Assembly (NCBI RefSeq): GCF_009831415.1
Contig: NZ_CP043727.1
Location: 4,646,155 to 4,710,154 of the forward strand
DNA from: Yersinia canariae
Lineage (GTDB): Bacteria; Pseudomonadota; Gammaproteobacteria; Enterobacterales; Enterobacteriaceae
Direction: 5' to 3'
DNA length: 64,000 nucleotides
Numbering within the stretch: the stretch's first letter is position 1; the number at the start of each line of letters is the position of its first letter. The notes under the pieces were generated by a model, which had not been told where the DNA came from, did not search any database, and saw nothing but the letters and a program-made list of their open reading frames with translations. Positions 8,854 through 21,330 of this stretch are shown here, one piece after another. The translations under genes were made by a program, and so were the position numbers.

Positions 8854-10515
8854 TTACATGGTCGTCCAAAACAATACCGCCAATATCTGCGGTGACATTA
8901 TTCGCAAAAACATCGCCAGTGGATAAACTGTTGCATAAGATAACGCCGCCGCACCGCTGGTTGGGTGCAAGCCATTAGCAAAAGCCAATGCCGGTGGATC
9001 TGTCATTGAACCGGCTAGCATGCCGCACAATGTCAGGTAGTTCATCTTGACTAACATGCGCGCCAGAATCCCCACGGTCAGTAATGGTATCCCGGTTATC
9101 ATCGCCCCATAACCAATCCACGCCAGCCCATCGCCATTAACCAGGGTATTGATAAAATCACCGCCAGACTTCAGCCCAACGACTGACAAGAACAATACAA
9201 TTCCCAGTTCACGCAGGGCCAGGTTGGCACTCGGTGGCATAAACCAATACAACTTCCCGATGCTGCCAATTCGCCCAAGAATCAGTGCGACGACGAGCGG
9301 CCCCCCCGCCAAACCTAAGCGCAGCGCTGCCGGGAACCCCGGAATAAAGAGCGGAATTGATCCTAACAATACCCCCAGACCGACACCGATAAAGACGGGT
9401 AACATCTGCACTTGTTGCAGTTTCTGTTGCGCATTACCCACCACCGCAGATACCGCCTCAATGGCTTCCGGCCGCCCGACCAAATTAAGAATGTCACCGA
9501 ATTGCAAACTGGCACTATTACTGGCGACCAGCTCAATACCCGCACGGTTTAAGCGGGTGATTGCCACGTCATACTTTTGCTTAAGATTAAGATCACGAAT
9601 CTTTTTACCCAGTACCGCTTCGTTGGTCACTACCACACGGGCAGTTTGCAATGCCGTACCGGCGGTAGACAAGGTGACATCCACCTCTTCCCCGACCACC
9701 AACCGCACTTTCTCTAGGGCCTCTCGCTGCCCAACCAAATGCAGATAGTCACCCAATTCAATCACAGTCGCTGACAATGGCACCATCAACAAGTCACCGC
9801 GTTTCAGGCGGGAACAAACGACGTCATCACTGTTGAGTAACGGCACGTCCTGTACAGATAAACCATGCAGATTGGGGTTACGAACTGCCACGTTCATCGT
9901 TTGTAGCAGCTCGCGATTCTGGCCGTGACTGCTATCGAACTCTTTTGCTTCACGATCGACGTTGATTTTAAAGAACAAACGGATCAACCACATCACCAGC
10001 AAAATACCGCAAATACCGAATGGATAGGCCATGGCATAGCCCATCCCCATTTGGCTGACCAATTGTGGTGGCGAACCTAAATCGGTGAGGATTTGCTGTG
10101 CGGCCCCGAGAGCCGGGGTGTTGGTGACCGCACCTGAAAATACGCCCAAAATGATAGGCAGCGGCACGGCAAACAATTTATGAATAATAGCGGTCACTAA
10201 CCCACCAACAATCACCATCAGGATAGCAAAGCAGTTAAGCCGCAACCCCGATACCCGCAGTGAGGAGAAGAACCCCGGGCCGACCTGAATACCGATAGTG
10301 TAAACAAACAGGATAAGACCAAACTCCTGAATGAAGTGCAGCATGTCTCCATTGAGAACCAATTGGTAAGTTTGTGCAAAATGGCCCACGATAATGCCGC
10401 CAAATAACACACCGCCAATACCTAACCCCACACCATAGACTTTCCAATTACCGATCCATAACCCCAATACGGCGACCAGCGCCAACATACTGACGGTAAG
10501 GGCGATAGCACTCAT
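8854..10515 (-). CDS. yidE: Putative transporter YidE (AspT/YbjL-like)
   Basis: 553 residues, the same length as E. coli YidE and alike throughout. The architecture is two membrane halves, each with about five to six helices (about residues 1-180 and 370-553), around two central TrkA-C/RCK_C domains (about 190-370). AspT-type exchangers share this plan. The substrate is unknown; inner-membrane location is clear. The start ATG has AGGAAG upstream. A run of seven C near 9300 lies inside the coding frame without breaking it. Its 5' flank carries an ERIC element. Confidence 0.93.
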   Translation of the reverse strand: MSAIALTVSMLALVAVLGLWIGNWKVYGVGLGIGGVLFGGIIVGHFAQTYQLVLNGDMLHFIQEFGLILFVYTIGIQVGPGFFSSLRVSGLRLNCFAILMVIVGGLVTAIIHKLFAVPLPIILGVFSGAVTNTPALGAAQQILTDLGSPPQLVSQMGMGYAMAYPFGICGILLVMWLIRLFFKINVDREAKEFDSSHGQNRELLQTMNVAVRNPNLHGLSVQDVPLLNSDDVVCSRLKRGDLLMVPLSATVIELGDYLHLVGQREALEKVRLVVGEEVDVTLSTAGTALQTARVVVTNEAVLGKKIRDLNLKQKYDVAITRLNRAGIELVASNSASLQFGDILNLVGRPEAIEAVSAVVGNAQQKLQQVQMLPVFIGVGLGVLLGSIPLFIPGFPAALRLGLAGGPLVVALILGRIGSIGKLYWFMPPSANLALRELGIVLFLSVVGLKSGGDFINTLVNGDGLAWIGYGAMITGIPLLTVGILARMLVKMNYLTLCGMLAGSMTDPPALAFANGLHPTSGAAALSYATVYPLAMFLRIMSPQILAVLFWTTM

Positions 10516-10597
10516 AAATCACTTCCTTGCCTAAGTTTAAAAACGGGTCGGCCATGTGGGATATCACTTCGGTCATACATGGCCTGAAATTCTTCTG

Positions 10598-10707
10598 CCC
10601 TAAATAACTCGAATTGCAGGAAGGCGAACCCCGATGAGCTTACATTTGTAAGTGATTCGGGTGATTGAGCACAGCCAACGCACATGCAACTTGAAATATC
10701 TCGGATA
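10598..10707 (+). repeat. ERIC (IRU) element, short copy
   Basis: The ends CCCTAAATAACTCGAATTGC and TGCAACTTGAAATAT...GGATA and the centre (AGCTTAC...GTAAGTGATTCGGGTGA) match the enterobacterial ERIC consensus. At 110 bp it is about 12 bp shorter than the two other copies here, and it lies in the opposite orientation. It is upstream of yidE. Confidence 0.85.
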
Positions 10708-10786
10708 TACAATTATGTCGAATATACAATTAGTAAGGATTCTGTCAGAAGGGGGGGCGGTTGACTGTGGGATGCGCCACAAAATG

Positions 10787-10814
10787 CACCGGAGAGTGGG
10801 TAATCTCTCCGGTG
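10787..10814 (-). terminator. Hairpin downstream of ibpB
   Basis: CACCGGAGAG and CTCTCCGGTG form ten perfect pairs with an eight-base loop, about 100 bases past the ibpB stop. On the minus strand only a short T-run (CATTTTG) follows, so termination strength is uncertain. Confidence 0.5.
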
Positions 10815-10874
10815 AAAAAATAAACACGGAAAAGCTTAATGCTAAAAGGACAAAACAAGGAGAGGATATTCGTT

Positions 10875-10901
10875 ACCGGCACCTCAGGCAGAGGTACCGG
10901 T
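10875..10901 (-). repeat. Imperfect inverted repeat just after ibpB
   Basis: ACCGGCACCTC and GAGGTACCGGT pair with one mismatch around a five-base loop. There is no T-run. It may stabilise the ibpB 3' end. Confidence 0.4.
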
Positions 10902-10909
10902 CATCATAA

Positions 10910-11383
10910 TTACTGCTGTTCAGATTGCTCAGTTGTCGCCGGGTTATCTAATACCTGACGTTCTTGAGGTGCCGCACTGCCAATGCTAATACGCTGTGGT
11001 TGCAGCGCTTCAGGCACTTGGCGCAACAGATCAATGTGCAGCAAACCATTTTCAAATTGAGCATTATCAACATTCAGATGCTCTGCCAGCGTAAAGGTCA
11101 ATGAGAACTCTTTACGAACCAATCCTTGATGCAGATATTCAACCTGTTTTTCAGTTGGTGTCGGCTTACCGCGAACAGTCAAACGCGGGCCTTCTACTTC
11201 AATATCCAGTTCGCTCTGTTTAAAACCGGCTAATGCCAGTGAGATGCGATAGTGGTTATCATCAGTTTTCTCAATATTATATGGTGGGAACCCCTGAGAA
11301 TCCTGACCGCCCTGCATTGAGCTGGCTAATTTATCAAAACCAATCCACTGACGAAGCAAAGGTGACAAATCATAATTACGCAT
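10910..11383 (-). CDS. ibpB: Small heat-shock chaperone IbpB
   Basis: 157 residues with an alpha-crystallin domain (about residues 35-125), alike to E. coli IbpB (142) through the conserved start M-R-N-Y-D-L-S-P. The C-terminal tail is longer, with extra E/Q residues. IbpB binds heat-unfolded proteins together with IbpA and passes them to DnaK and ClpB. I chose ATG 11383 because AAGGAG sits eight bases upstream; an ATG two codons earlier (11389) is too close to it. It is co-directional with ibpA, 185 bases downstream, with a terminator-like hairpin between them. Confidence 0.95.
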   Translation of the reverse strand: MRNYDLSPLLRQWIGFDKLASSMQGGQDSQGFPPYNIEKTDDNHYRISLALAGFKQSELDIEVEGPRLTVRGKPTPTEKQVEYLHQGLVRKEFSLTFTLAEHLNVDNAQFENGLLHIDLLRQVPEALQPQRISIGSAAPQERQVLDNPATTEQSEQQ

Positions 11384-11441
11384 AAACATAACTCCTTCTT
11401 TGAAGCGAGATAAGATAATAGACAGTCACGAATTAGCGATA

Positions 11442-11472
11442 TAAAAAACCCTAACGCAAAATACTGGCGTTA
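11442..11472 (-). terminator. Terminator-like hairpin between ibpA and ibpB
   Basis: Read on the minus strand, TAACGC and GCGTTA (six pairs, nine-base loop) are followed by GGG and a run of six T. It could attenuate read-through from ibpA, setting the IbpA:IbpB ratio. Confidence 0.5.
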
Positions 11473-11568
11473 TATTATTCCCCGCTATTCATCCGTGACC
11501 GGTTGGCCCCCGATTACGGCAGGCCGAACTCTTTTAAATAAGGTAACAAATTCACATTATTAAACATG

Positions 11569-11982
11569 TTACTTAATTTCAATACGACGTGGTTTTAAAC
11601 TCTCTGGTACTAGTCGCTCAAGATCGATATATAACAAGCCATTGACCAGGTTGGCACCTTTAATTTTAATGTGCTCAGCCAACTGGAATTTACGCTCGAA
11701 GTTTCGTTCAGCGATACCTTGATACAGATAAGTCTTCTGCGCAGGTTCACTGGCATGAGAACCACGAATAATCAACAGGTTATCCTGTGTGACGATGTCC
11801 AGATCCTGCTCTGCAAATCCTGCCACCGCGATCGCAATGCGGTAGTTATTTTCGTCAACTAACTCGACGTTATAAGGAGGATAACCGCCATTAGTTTGAT
11901 TTTGGCCGGATTCTAATAGATTGAATAACCGGTCGAAACCGATAGCTGAACGATACAATGGTGCAAGCTCGGAATTACGCAT
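11569..11982 (-). CDS. ibpA: Small heat-shock chaperone IbpA
   Basis: 137 residues, the same length as E. coli IbpA and alike throughout. It has a short N-terminal arm, an alpha-crystallin domain at about 30-125 and a C-terminal I-E-I tail motif needed for oligomers. IbpA coats aggregating proteins in the cytoplasm together with IbpB. The ribosome site AGGAGG (11991-11996) lies in a leader that looks like a ROSE RNA thermometer, and a sigma32 promoter lies further upstream, so both transcription and translation should respond to heat. Confidence 0.96.
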   Translation of the reverse strand: MRNSELAPLYRSAIGFDRLFNLLESGQNQTNGGYPPYNVELVDENNYRIAIAVAGFAEQDLDIVTQDNLLIIRGSHASEPAQKTYLYQGIAERNFERKFQLAEHIKIKGANLVNGLLYIDLERLVPESLKPRRIEIK

Positions 11983-12092
11983 AAAAACTGCCTCCTAAAT
12001 ATATTAGCAAGGGTGTTATCATATTTTTCATTAAGCTTTCCACTCTGGACAAGCTCCTGGTCTGAATACCCTATCGGCGTATTCTCTCTGAC
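11983..12092 (-). promoter_or_regulatory. ROSE-like RNA thermometer in the ibpA leader
   Basis: The leader of about 110 bases ends with UUGCU (12010-12006), then an AU-rich stretch and AGGAGG (11996-11991). This is the arrangement of ROSE elements, in which the U-U-G-C-U side pairs with the ribosome site and melts on heating. Leader length is inferred from the promoter upstream. Confidence 0.7.
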
Positions 12093-12100
12093 CTGATAAT

Positions 12101-12129
12101 AAAATGGGACCGGTCTTTTCCTTTTCAAG
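12101..12129 (-). promoter_or_regulatory. Sigma32 promoter of ibpA
   Basis: On the minus strand CTTGAAA (12129-12123) is followed after 14 bases by CCCATTTT (12108-12101), close to the heat-shock consensus CTTGAAA-N13/14-CCCCATNT. Confidence 0.85.
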
Positions 12130-12364
12130 AGCAAAATTAAAAAAAATTCACGAGAAAAATCCCAATCAGATATTTATTAGTCTAATTATTCGATAAATGT
12201 GCTGTTATAACTTACACTTAGCCTACGTTGCGCCACAAGATTGAATCTTTGACCATAGGAACTGTCTGTAAGGTGGTGTAAAAATCATGTCAAAACCTGA
12301 CACTGATAGCACGTTAATCACTGTAACTTGTGACTCCCCGGTATGATGAGAGCTGAATAAAACA

Positions 12365-12703
12365 ATGAAAAATACAGTTATCCCTTTTGTTACCGGCTGT
12401 TCGCTGCTGTTGTCCGGCGGCTGTTCCAGTATTATGACCCACACCAGCAGCAGTCAGGGCTATTACTCCGGTACTGAGGCCAATGTGGCGATGCTCAAAG
12501 ATGATAATACCGGTTGGGCATTGCGGCCCCTGCTCGCCGTGGATCTGCCATTCTCCGCGGTAATGGACACCTTGCTCCTGCCCTATGATTACTTGCGCTC
12601 GGGCAACGAAGATAAAGTCGCCAGTTCCCCACGTGAGCGTATCCGCCAGTCCGAAGCGCAAAACACGTCGGCCCCCCATTCTGCTGACGCGCCAATACAA
12701 TGA
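12365..12703 (+). CDS. yidQ: YceK/YidQ-family lipoprotein
   Basis: 112 residues, alike to E. coli YidQ (110). The start has a hydrophobic segment and a lipobox-like S-G-G-C at residues 17-20, so the mature protein is probably lipid-anchored from Cys20; the -3 residue is Ser rather than the usual Leu. The family segment L-P-F-S-A-V-M-D-T-L-L-L-P-Y-D is well kept. Function is not established. It lies divergent from ibpA and convergent with yidR, as in E. coli, with one base between its stop and the yidR stop. Confidence 0.9.
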   Translation: MKNTVIPFVTGCSLLLSGGCSSIMTHTSSSQGYYSGTEANVAMLKDDNTGWALRPLLAVDLPFSAVMDTLLLPYDYLRSGNEDKVASSPRERIRQSEAQNTSAPHSADAPIQ

Positions 12704-12704
12704 A

Positions 12705-13988
12705 TTAGCCTACATTTACGGTAAAGATTTGAGCTAACCCGTCGATTTCCTGCATAAAGGCAATTTTAGCGCCATCAGGCGAAAACACCACTGCGTCTGC
12801 CAGTGGTGCGACAGCAGTGCGGGCGGTCAATCGCTGTAACTGGCCGGTGGTACTATCACACTGCATCACACTGTTATCACACACAAATGCCAGGCTGTGC
12901 CCCTGTGGATGCCAGCTAAATGCCGACTGAATCCCCCACTCACTGGTTGTCAGTTGCCGTGGCTCACCGCCATTGGGTGAAACCAGCCACAGCTGCACCA
13001 CACCATTATCATCTTTCATTAAGCAAGCAATGGCACTGCCATCAGGTGAGGTGCGCAACCAATGGCGCGGGCTGGTCGCAAGGCCCGGAAAACGCCGGTC
13101 AGCGGTGAAGGTTATCCGCCGTTGGCTGATACCTGCGGGTGGTGCGGGCAGTGTGGTTTGAGTGCCCTCCAGTGGCTCAACCCCGGCATGGGCATAATCC
13201 CGATCATGCTCTGGTAAATCAACAAGATAGATTTCTGGGATTTTCTCGCCTTGTGCCGAAAGTGTATCGCCAATAAATGCCAATGCCCAACGTTGGCGAG
13301 TGCCGTCAGCCTTCAAATAGCCCTGATTGCCCACCCACCCCTCTTCATAAGCACGGTTTATTTGGTCACTCCCCGCTTGTGGTGTGGGAGTAGTTCGAGT
13401 CACTAATACACAAAAATGGCTGCCATCATATTCACGTGGATGTTGTTTAGGCGGATTCACACCATGCAGAGGTATAGCTACGCCGACATTACGGCAATCC
13501 AACGCGGGATTTTGCTCGTGCAGCACATGGTCATTATAGGTAAAACTCAGACGGCTACCGTCAGGGCTAAAAACATGCACATGAGTGCCTCCGCGCAAAG
13601 CGCCGGGAGTGTATGGTGCCGTGATATCCATGGCATCCAATGTTACCGCCAGTTCCCTGTCCGGTTCAGTGACAATGACACCTCGCCGGTGATGGAAATC
13701 ATAATGCCAGTGACTATCGGGGTGTTCCGGGCCATGGATAAACACATAACGCGCCGGCTGGTCAGGGCTCACCGTGACCACTCCAACATGAGCACCATGC
13801 TGAGCACGATAAATAACCTCAATATCACCGGTTATACAATTAACCCTCTCAATCGTTAACCCACTAAATGTACTGCCATTAGGCCGCGCATCATAAGCCA
13901 GCCATTGGCTATCCGGTGTCCAAACATTGATATTAGTGAGCTGATGGCCTCTTGGGGCGAAGGTGAGTTGCTGTTCTTGTAAGGCCAT
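12705..13988 (-). CDS. yidR: YidR, DUF3748 beta-propeller-like protein
   Basis: 427 residues (E. coli YidR 415), alike throughout. Repeated W-T-P-D-S-Q-W, F-S-P-D-G and W-H-P-Q-G units are TolB/WD-like blades, suggesting a beta-propeller. There is no signal peptide, so it is probably cytoplasmic. Function is unknown in any species I can name. ATG at 13988 follows CGGAG. It converges on yidQ. Confidence 0.9.
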   Translation of the reverse strand: MALQEQQLTFAPRGHQLTNINVWTPDSQWLAYDARPNGSTFSGLTIERVNCITGDIEVIYRAQHGAHVGVVTVSPDQPARYVFIHGPEHPDSHWHYDFHHRRGVIVTEPDRELAVTLDAMDITAPYTPGALRGGTHVHVFSPDGSRLSFTYNDHVLHEQNPALDCRNVGVAIPLHGVNPPKQHPREYDGSHFCVLVTRTTPTPQAGSDQINRAYEEGWVGNQGYLKADGTRQRWALAFIGDTLSAQGEKIPEIYLVDLPEHDRDYAHAGVEPLEGTQTTLPAPPAGISQRRITFTADRRFPGLATSPRHWLRTSPDGSAIACLMKDDNGVVQLWLVSPNGGEPRQLTTSEWGIQSAFSWHPQGHSLAFVCDNSVMQCDSTTGQLQRLTARTAVAPLADAVVFSPDGAKIAFMQEIDGLAQIFTVNVG

Positions 13989-14140
13989 ACGGACTCCGGT
14001 CGCGATTATGCTGACTATGATTCATACGCTGAATTATATCAGCCCGATTTCCTATTACTGCAAAACTACTGGGTAATAAATCATGGTGTTTTAGAAAAAA
14101 AAGTCTAATATGGATTTTTTATTCTAAATTAAAATTTCCT

Positions 14141-14743
14141 ATGCTTAGCCGATACCAGCCCATCGCCGATGCGATAGCCACACTTTTCTCACCTTATGCG
14201 GAAGTGGCCCTCCACGATTTAGCCAGCCAAAAACTGGTTTATATCGCGAATAACTATTCACAGCGGGAATTGGGGGAAGACTCCAACCTAAGTGACCTGC
14301 AATTTGATCAGCATTCACAGGTGATTGGCCCTTACCAAAAGCGCAACTGGGATGGTCGCCAACTGCGCTCCATCAGCACAGTGCTGCGAGATGACAATAA
14401 ACAACCTGTCGGGCTGCTGTGTATCAATCTGGACATTACCGTCTTTGAAAGTGCCAAAGCGGCACTGGATCTGCTCTTGTCAGGGCATCAATTACAGCCG
14501 CAGCCTGAAGTGCTATTCCAGGATGATTGGCAGGAGCGAATCAATACCTACACTCACCACTGGCTGCAACAGCAACAGCTCACACTGGCGACACTGAGTA
14601 ATATTGACCGCCGAAAATTGATTGAAGCGCTTTATCAGCAGGGGGCATTTAACGGCAAAAATGCCGCGGGTTATGTTGCCAAGATCCTTAACATTGGCCG
14701 AGCAACCGTTTACAACCATCTGAAAAATATAAAAAAATCATAA
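14141..14743 (+). CDS. YheO/DauR-like PAS-HTH transcriptional regulator
   Basis: 200 residues. The first about 115 resemble the PAS-type YheO domain: Y-A-E-V-A-L-H-D-L near residue 19, and later P-V-G-L-L-C-I-N-L-D. The C-terminal about 50 residues form a helix-turn-helix ending in A-K-I-L-N-I-G-R-A-T-V-Y-N-H-L. DauR, of the same family, controls D-arginine catabolism. It begins 17 bases before a dehydratase gene on the same strand, so it is probably the local regulator. There is no good ribosome site at the ATG, and low expression is plausible. Confidence 0.85.
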   Translation: MLSRYQPIADAIATLFSPYAEVALHDLASQKLVYIANNYSQRELGEDSNLSDLQFDQHSQVIGPYQKRNWDGRQLRSISTVLRDDNKQPVGLLCINLDITVFESAKAALDLLLSGHQLQPQPEVLFQDDWQERINTYTHHWLQQQQLTLATLSNIDRRKLIEALYQQGAFNGKNAAGYVAKILNIGRATVYNHLKNIKKS

Positions 14744-14760
14744 AATTCAAAGGAACCGAT

Positions 14761-15720
14761 ATGAATACTTTATTCGATGCAATCAAAGAGGCCCACCAAG
14801 TATTACGCCCGCAAGTAAGAGTGACACCACTGGAATACAGCCCATTACTGTCCCAGCACAGCGGTTGCGAAATCTATCTCAAATGTGAGCATCTACAGCA
14901 CACCGGTTCTTTTAAATTTCGCGGAGCCAGTAACAAACTGCGCTTATTAACTGACGAACAGCGCCTGCGGGGGGTTATCACCGCCTCCACCGGTAACCAC
15001 GGCCAAGCTATGGCGCTGGCGGGGAAATTGGCGGGGGTGAAATCCACCATTTTTGCACCTGAGCAAGCTGCGGCCATCAAACTGGAAGCCATTCGCGCGC
15101 TGGGTGGAGAGGTTGAATTGGTTCCAGGGGATGCATTAAACGCAGAACTGGCAGCTGATAGCGCCGCACAACAGCAGGGCAAAATCTATATTTCCCCTTA
15201 TAACGATAGGCAAATTATTGCCGGGCAAGGGACGTGTGGCATGGAGATGGTTGAACAGCAGCCGGATCTCGATGCCGTCTTTGTTGCCGTCGGCGGAGGT
15301 GGACTGATTTCCGGTATTGCGACAGTGCTGAAGAAGCTCTCTGACAAAACTCAGATTATTGGTTGTTGGCCTGCAAATGCCACCAGCATGTATACCAGCC
15401 TGGAAAACGGGCAAATTCAGGAAGTCGCCGAGCAAGAGACTCTATCTGATGGCACTGCCGGTGGCGTTGAACCAGGGGCGATTACCTTCGCGCTTTGCCA
15501 GCAATTAATCGATCAGAAAGTGTTGGTAAGTGAACAGGAAATAAAAGATGCCATGCGTTTAATTGCCCACACTGACCGCTGGATGATTGAAGGTGCCGCA
15601 GGTGTGGCCCTGGCCGCAGCACTAAAATTGGCCCCTCACTGGCAAGGTAAAAAGGTGGCCGTCGTGCTGTGCGGGAAAAATATCGTACTGGAAAAATACC
15701 TGGGAGCAGTCAGCAAATGA
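14761..15720 (+). CDS. Threonine/serine dehydratase-like PLP enzyme (EutB/BhcB-like)
   Basis: 319 residues of the fold-type II PLP family. Lys52 in G-S-F-K-F-R-G should hold the cofactor; S-T-G-N-H at 76-80 binds the substrate carboxylate; the glycine loop G-G-G-G at 178-181 holds the phosphate. It lacks the C-terminal regulatory domain of biosynthetic IlvA. Such enzymes eliminate ammonia or water from threonine, serine or 3-hydroxyaspartate. The partner gene downstream, overlapping by four bases, is of the ornithine cyclodeaminase/mu-crystallin family. That pairing occurs in ectoine utilisation (EutB-EutC) and in the beta-hydroxyaspartate pathway (BhcB-BhcD). AAGGAA precedes the ATG. Confidence 0.88.
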   Translation: MNTLFDAIKEAHQVLRPQVRVTPLEYSPLLSQHSGCEIYLKCEHLQHTGSFKFRGASNKLRLLTDEQRLRGVITASTGNHGQAMALAGKLAGVKSTIFAPEQAAAIKLEAIRALGGEVELVPGDALNAELAADSAAQQQGKIYISPYNDRQIIAGQGTCGMEMVEQQPDLDAVFVAVGGGGLISGIATVLKKLSDKTQIIGCWPANATSMYTSLENGQIQEVAEQETLSDGTAGGVEPGAITFALCQQLIDQKVLVSEQEIKDAMRLIAHTDRWMIEGAAGVALAAALKLAPHWQGKKVAVVLCGKNIVLEKYLGAVSK

Positions 15721-16655
15721 TTATTTTGAATAAGCAGCAGATTCTCGACAAGTTCGATGCTGATGCCATCACATTGCTACTAAAAGAAGGGTTTATCGCG
15801 TTTAGTCAAAAACAAGTGCAAATGCCGCCAGTACAACATTTGCTGTTTGAGCAAGCGAACGGTGATTGCTGTATTAAAAGTGGTTATTTGCAGGGCGACA
15901 GTCAGTTTGTGGTGAAGGTTTCAGGCGGTTTTTATAATAATCCGGCCCAAGGGCTGGCCAGTAATCAGGGGCTGATGATGGCGTTTTCCGCCCAGACCGG
16001 TGAACCACAAGCCATATTGCTCGATGAAGGCTGGCTCACTGCCCTGCGTACTGCATTGGCCGGGCGCATTGTGGCCGAACTTTGCGCGCCAACTCACATC
16101 AGCACCATCGGTATCGTCGGTACAGGTATGCAAGCACGGCTGCATCTGATGTATCTGAAAAGTGTGATTTCATGCCGACAGCTATGGGTTTGGGGCCGCA
16201 GTGAAACCGCATTAGAGGAATACCGGCAATATGCTGAAGAGGAAGGTTTTGCGGTCAATACCACCTTGGATGCTGCGGAGTTAGGCCGTCAATGTCAGTT
16301 TATTGTGACCACGACGCCCAGCCGAGAAGCTATTTTACAAGCTGCAGATATTCAGCCCGGCACTCACATTACTGCGGTTGGCGCTGATGGGGCAGGTAAA
16401 CACGAACTGGCCGCAGAGCTTGTGGCGAAAGCTGGCAAAATTCTGGTGGACTCATGGGCGCAATGCACTGAATTTGGTGAAGTTTCTCAGGCATTTCAGT
16501 TAGGCCTGTTAGACTATCATGCTTTCACGGAGGTCGGTTCTGCGTTAACGTCAGGAGGCTCTTTTAGGGATAATGATCAACAGATTACGCTGGCCGATTT
16601 AACCGGGTTGGGGATTCAGGATGTGCAGATTGTTAAGGGAATTTTAAGACAATAA
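15717..16655 (+). CDS. Ornithine cyclodeaminase/mu-crystallin-family oxidoreductase
   Basis: 312 residues from ATG 15717, whose ATGA overlaps the dehydratase stop, so the two are translationally coupled. Lys67 (V-V-K-V-S-G-G-F) and Arg111 (L-R-T-A-L-A-G) match family active-site positions; the dinucleotide loop G-T-G-M-Q-A is at about 135-140. Members include ornithine cyclodeaminase, alanine and L-arginine dehydrogenases, EutC and the iminosuccinate reductase BhcD. Coupling to a dehydratase favours an imine-reducing role; the substrate is not fixed by sequence. A strong terminator follows. Confidence 0.85.
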   Translation: MIILNKQQILDKFDADAITLLLKEGFIAFSQKQVQMPPVQHLLFEQANGDCCIKSGYLQGDSQFVVKVSGGFYNNPAQGLASNQGLMMAFSAQTGEPQAILLDEGWLTALRTALAGRIVAELCAPTHISTIGIVGTGMQARLHLMYLKSVISCRQLWVWGRSETALEEYRQYAEEEGFAVNTTLDAAELGRQCQFIVTTTPSREAILQAADIQPGTHITAVGADGAGKHELAAELVAKAGKILVDSWAQCTEFGEVSQAFQLGLLDYHAFTEVGSALTSGGSFRDNDQQITLADLTGLGIQDVQIVKGILRQ

Positions 16656-16705
16656 AAAGCAGGCCTTTAGATTTTTTCTGGGGTTTTGAGTGCTAGCCGC
16701 AGGTG

Positions 16706-16731
16706 AAGGAGGGCGACTTACCCTCCTTTTT
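16706..16731 (+). terminator. Terminator of the dehydratase/cyclodeaminase operon
   Basis: AAGGAGGG (16706-16713) pairs with CCCTCCTT (16721-16728) around a seven-base loop, with five T following the stem. Confidence 0.9.
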
Positions 16732-16799
16732 GGTTGAGGCTGCGGTCAACAGGTAATCACCGAACGAATATCAACCGAACCAATCCCCAAAGTAATCAA

Positions 16800-17609
16800 T
16801 CAAAGCACATATTTCTCAATTGCCGTCGCCACACCATCTTCGCTATTAGTGCCCGTCACAAACTGCGCAATTTCTTTCAGTTCAGGAATAGCATTCCCCA
16901 TTGCCACGCCCACACCGGCGTAATTAATCATAGCAATATCATTGCCCTGGTCACCCAGCGCCATAATGTTTTCCTGCGCAATGCCCAGATGATCAGCTAG
17001 CATTTTAACCCCAGTTCCCTTATCAACTCGTTTACTCAGAATTTCCAGGTAGAAAGGGGCACTTTTCATGATAGTAAAACGCTCAAAAGCTTCAGCTGGC
17101 ATCAACTCTAATGCGCGGTCCAGCTTTTCTGGCTCATCAATCATCATCACTTTCGGGAAGCGCAATGTGGGGTCCATCTCTTCTACCGCTCGGTATTTCA
17201 ATGGGATACCGGTCAGGAGGACTTCATGCAGAGTATATTTACTGATGTCTTTGTTAGCCGTATATAAAGTATCAAAATCAAAAGCTTGGAAACTGACGCC
17301 CATTTCGCGCGATAAAGCTTCGAAATAAAGATAATCTTCGAAATTGAGAGTTTCCTGTAAAATACACTCCCCCGTGGCAGCTTTTTGTACTAATGCACCG
17401 TTATTACTGATGCAATAATCACCACTATTTTCCATGTTCAGTTCACGTAAATAACGTTGGACCCCGATATAAGGCCGCCCCGTGGCCAATACCACGCAAA
17501 CCCCTTTCGCCCGGGCGGCATCAATGGCCTGCTTTACCCGTGGGGTGATTTCATGCTGCGTATTCAGCAACGTGCCGTCCATATCAATAGCGATTAATTC
17601 AATAGCCAT
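16800..17609 (-). CDS. yidA: Sugar phosphatase YidA (Cof-type HAD)
   Basis: 269 residues (E. coli 270). The HAD motif I Asp9-x-Asp11-G-T appears at the start, motif III Lys near residue 195 (K-G-T-G-V-K) and motif IV G-D-Q-G-N-D near 216, with a type IIB cap between. E. coli YidA removes phosphate from small sugar phosphates in the cytoplasm. AGGA lies just before the ATG. It sits near gyrB as in E. coli, but yidB is absent. Confidence 0.95.
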   Translation of the reverse strand: MAIELIAIDMDGTLLNTQHEITPRVKQAIDAARAKGVCVVLATGRPYIGVQRYLRELNMENSGDYCISNNGALVQKAATGECILQETLNFEDYLYFEALSREMGVSFQAFDFDTLYTANKDISKYTLHEVLLTGIPLKYRAVEEMDPTLRFPKVMMIDEPEKLDRALELMPAEAFERFTIMKSAPFYLEILSKRVDKGTGVKMLADHLGIAQENIMALGDQGNDIAMINYAGVGVAMGNAIPELKEIAQFVTGTNSEDGVATAIEKYVL

Positions 17610-17731
17610 AGGTCCTCACATTTATCTAACCAATACTCCATGCTAACGCGATTCAGCGTTCGAATGCTACTAAGTCAGCGCGCCGCACAAATGCCAATAA
17701 GGTGATATTCCGCAAGACTCAATTATCAGAT

Positions 17732-17767
17732 AAAAAAAAGCCCAGAAGCAGTTTCCTACTCTGGGCT
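17732..17767 (-). terminator. Terminator of gyrB
   Basis: AGCCCAGA (17739-17746) pairs with TCTGGGCT (17760-17767); on the minus strand the stem runs into eight T. Confidence 0.92.
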
Positions 17768-17810
17768 TTTCTATCTGATCTATAAATTATCGAATCAATA
17801 GCTTATCTGA

Positions 17811-21330
<3,520 letters not shown>

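Larger units (their letters stand above)
10516..10909. other. 394-bp gap between ibpB and yidE
   Basis: This interval holds the yidE ribosome site and probable promoter, an ERIC element (10598-10707), a hairpin of ten perfect pairs (10787-10814) and an imperfect hairpin next to the ibpB stop (10875-10901). A G7 run lies at 10751-10757. No gene was recognised in it. Confidence 0.6.

Noticed and set aside
9299..9307. A C7 run within yidE as a slippage site
   Set aside because: The frame continues intact and the protein has the usual length; no sign of programmed shift.
9149..9748. A 199-codon open frame on the plus strand
   Set aside because: It is antisense to yidE and rich in Pro, Ser and Thr, as shadow frames usually are.
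10751..10757. A G7 run as a phase-variation tract
   Set aside because: It is non-coding and short, with no gene start or frame depending on it.
11390..11568. A sigma54 promoter for ibpB
   Set aside because: E. coli has one reported here, but I found no TGGCAC-N5-TTGC-like pair in this gap.
15669..15716. Upstream start for the cyclodeaminase-like gene
   Set aside because: It would extend 16 residues into the dehydratase gene; ATG 15717 overlaps the stop in the typical coupled fashion and fits the family N-terminus.
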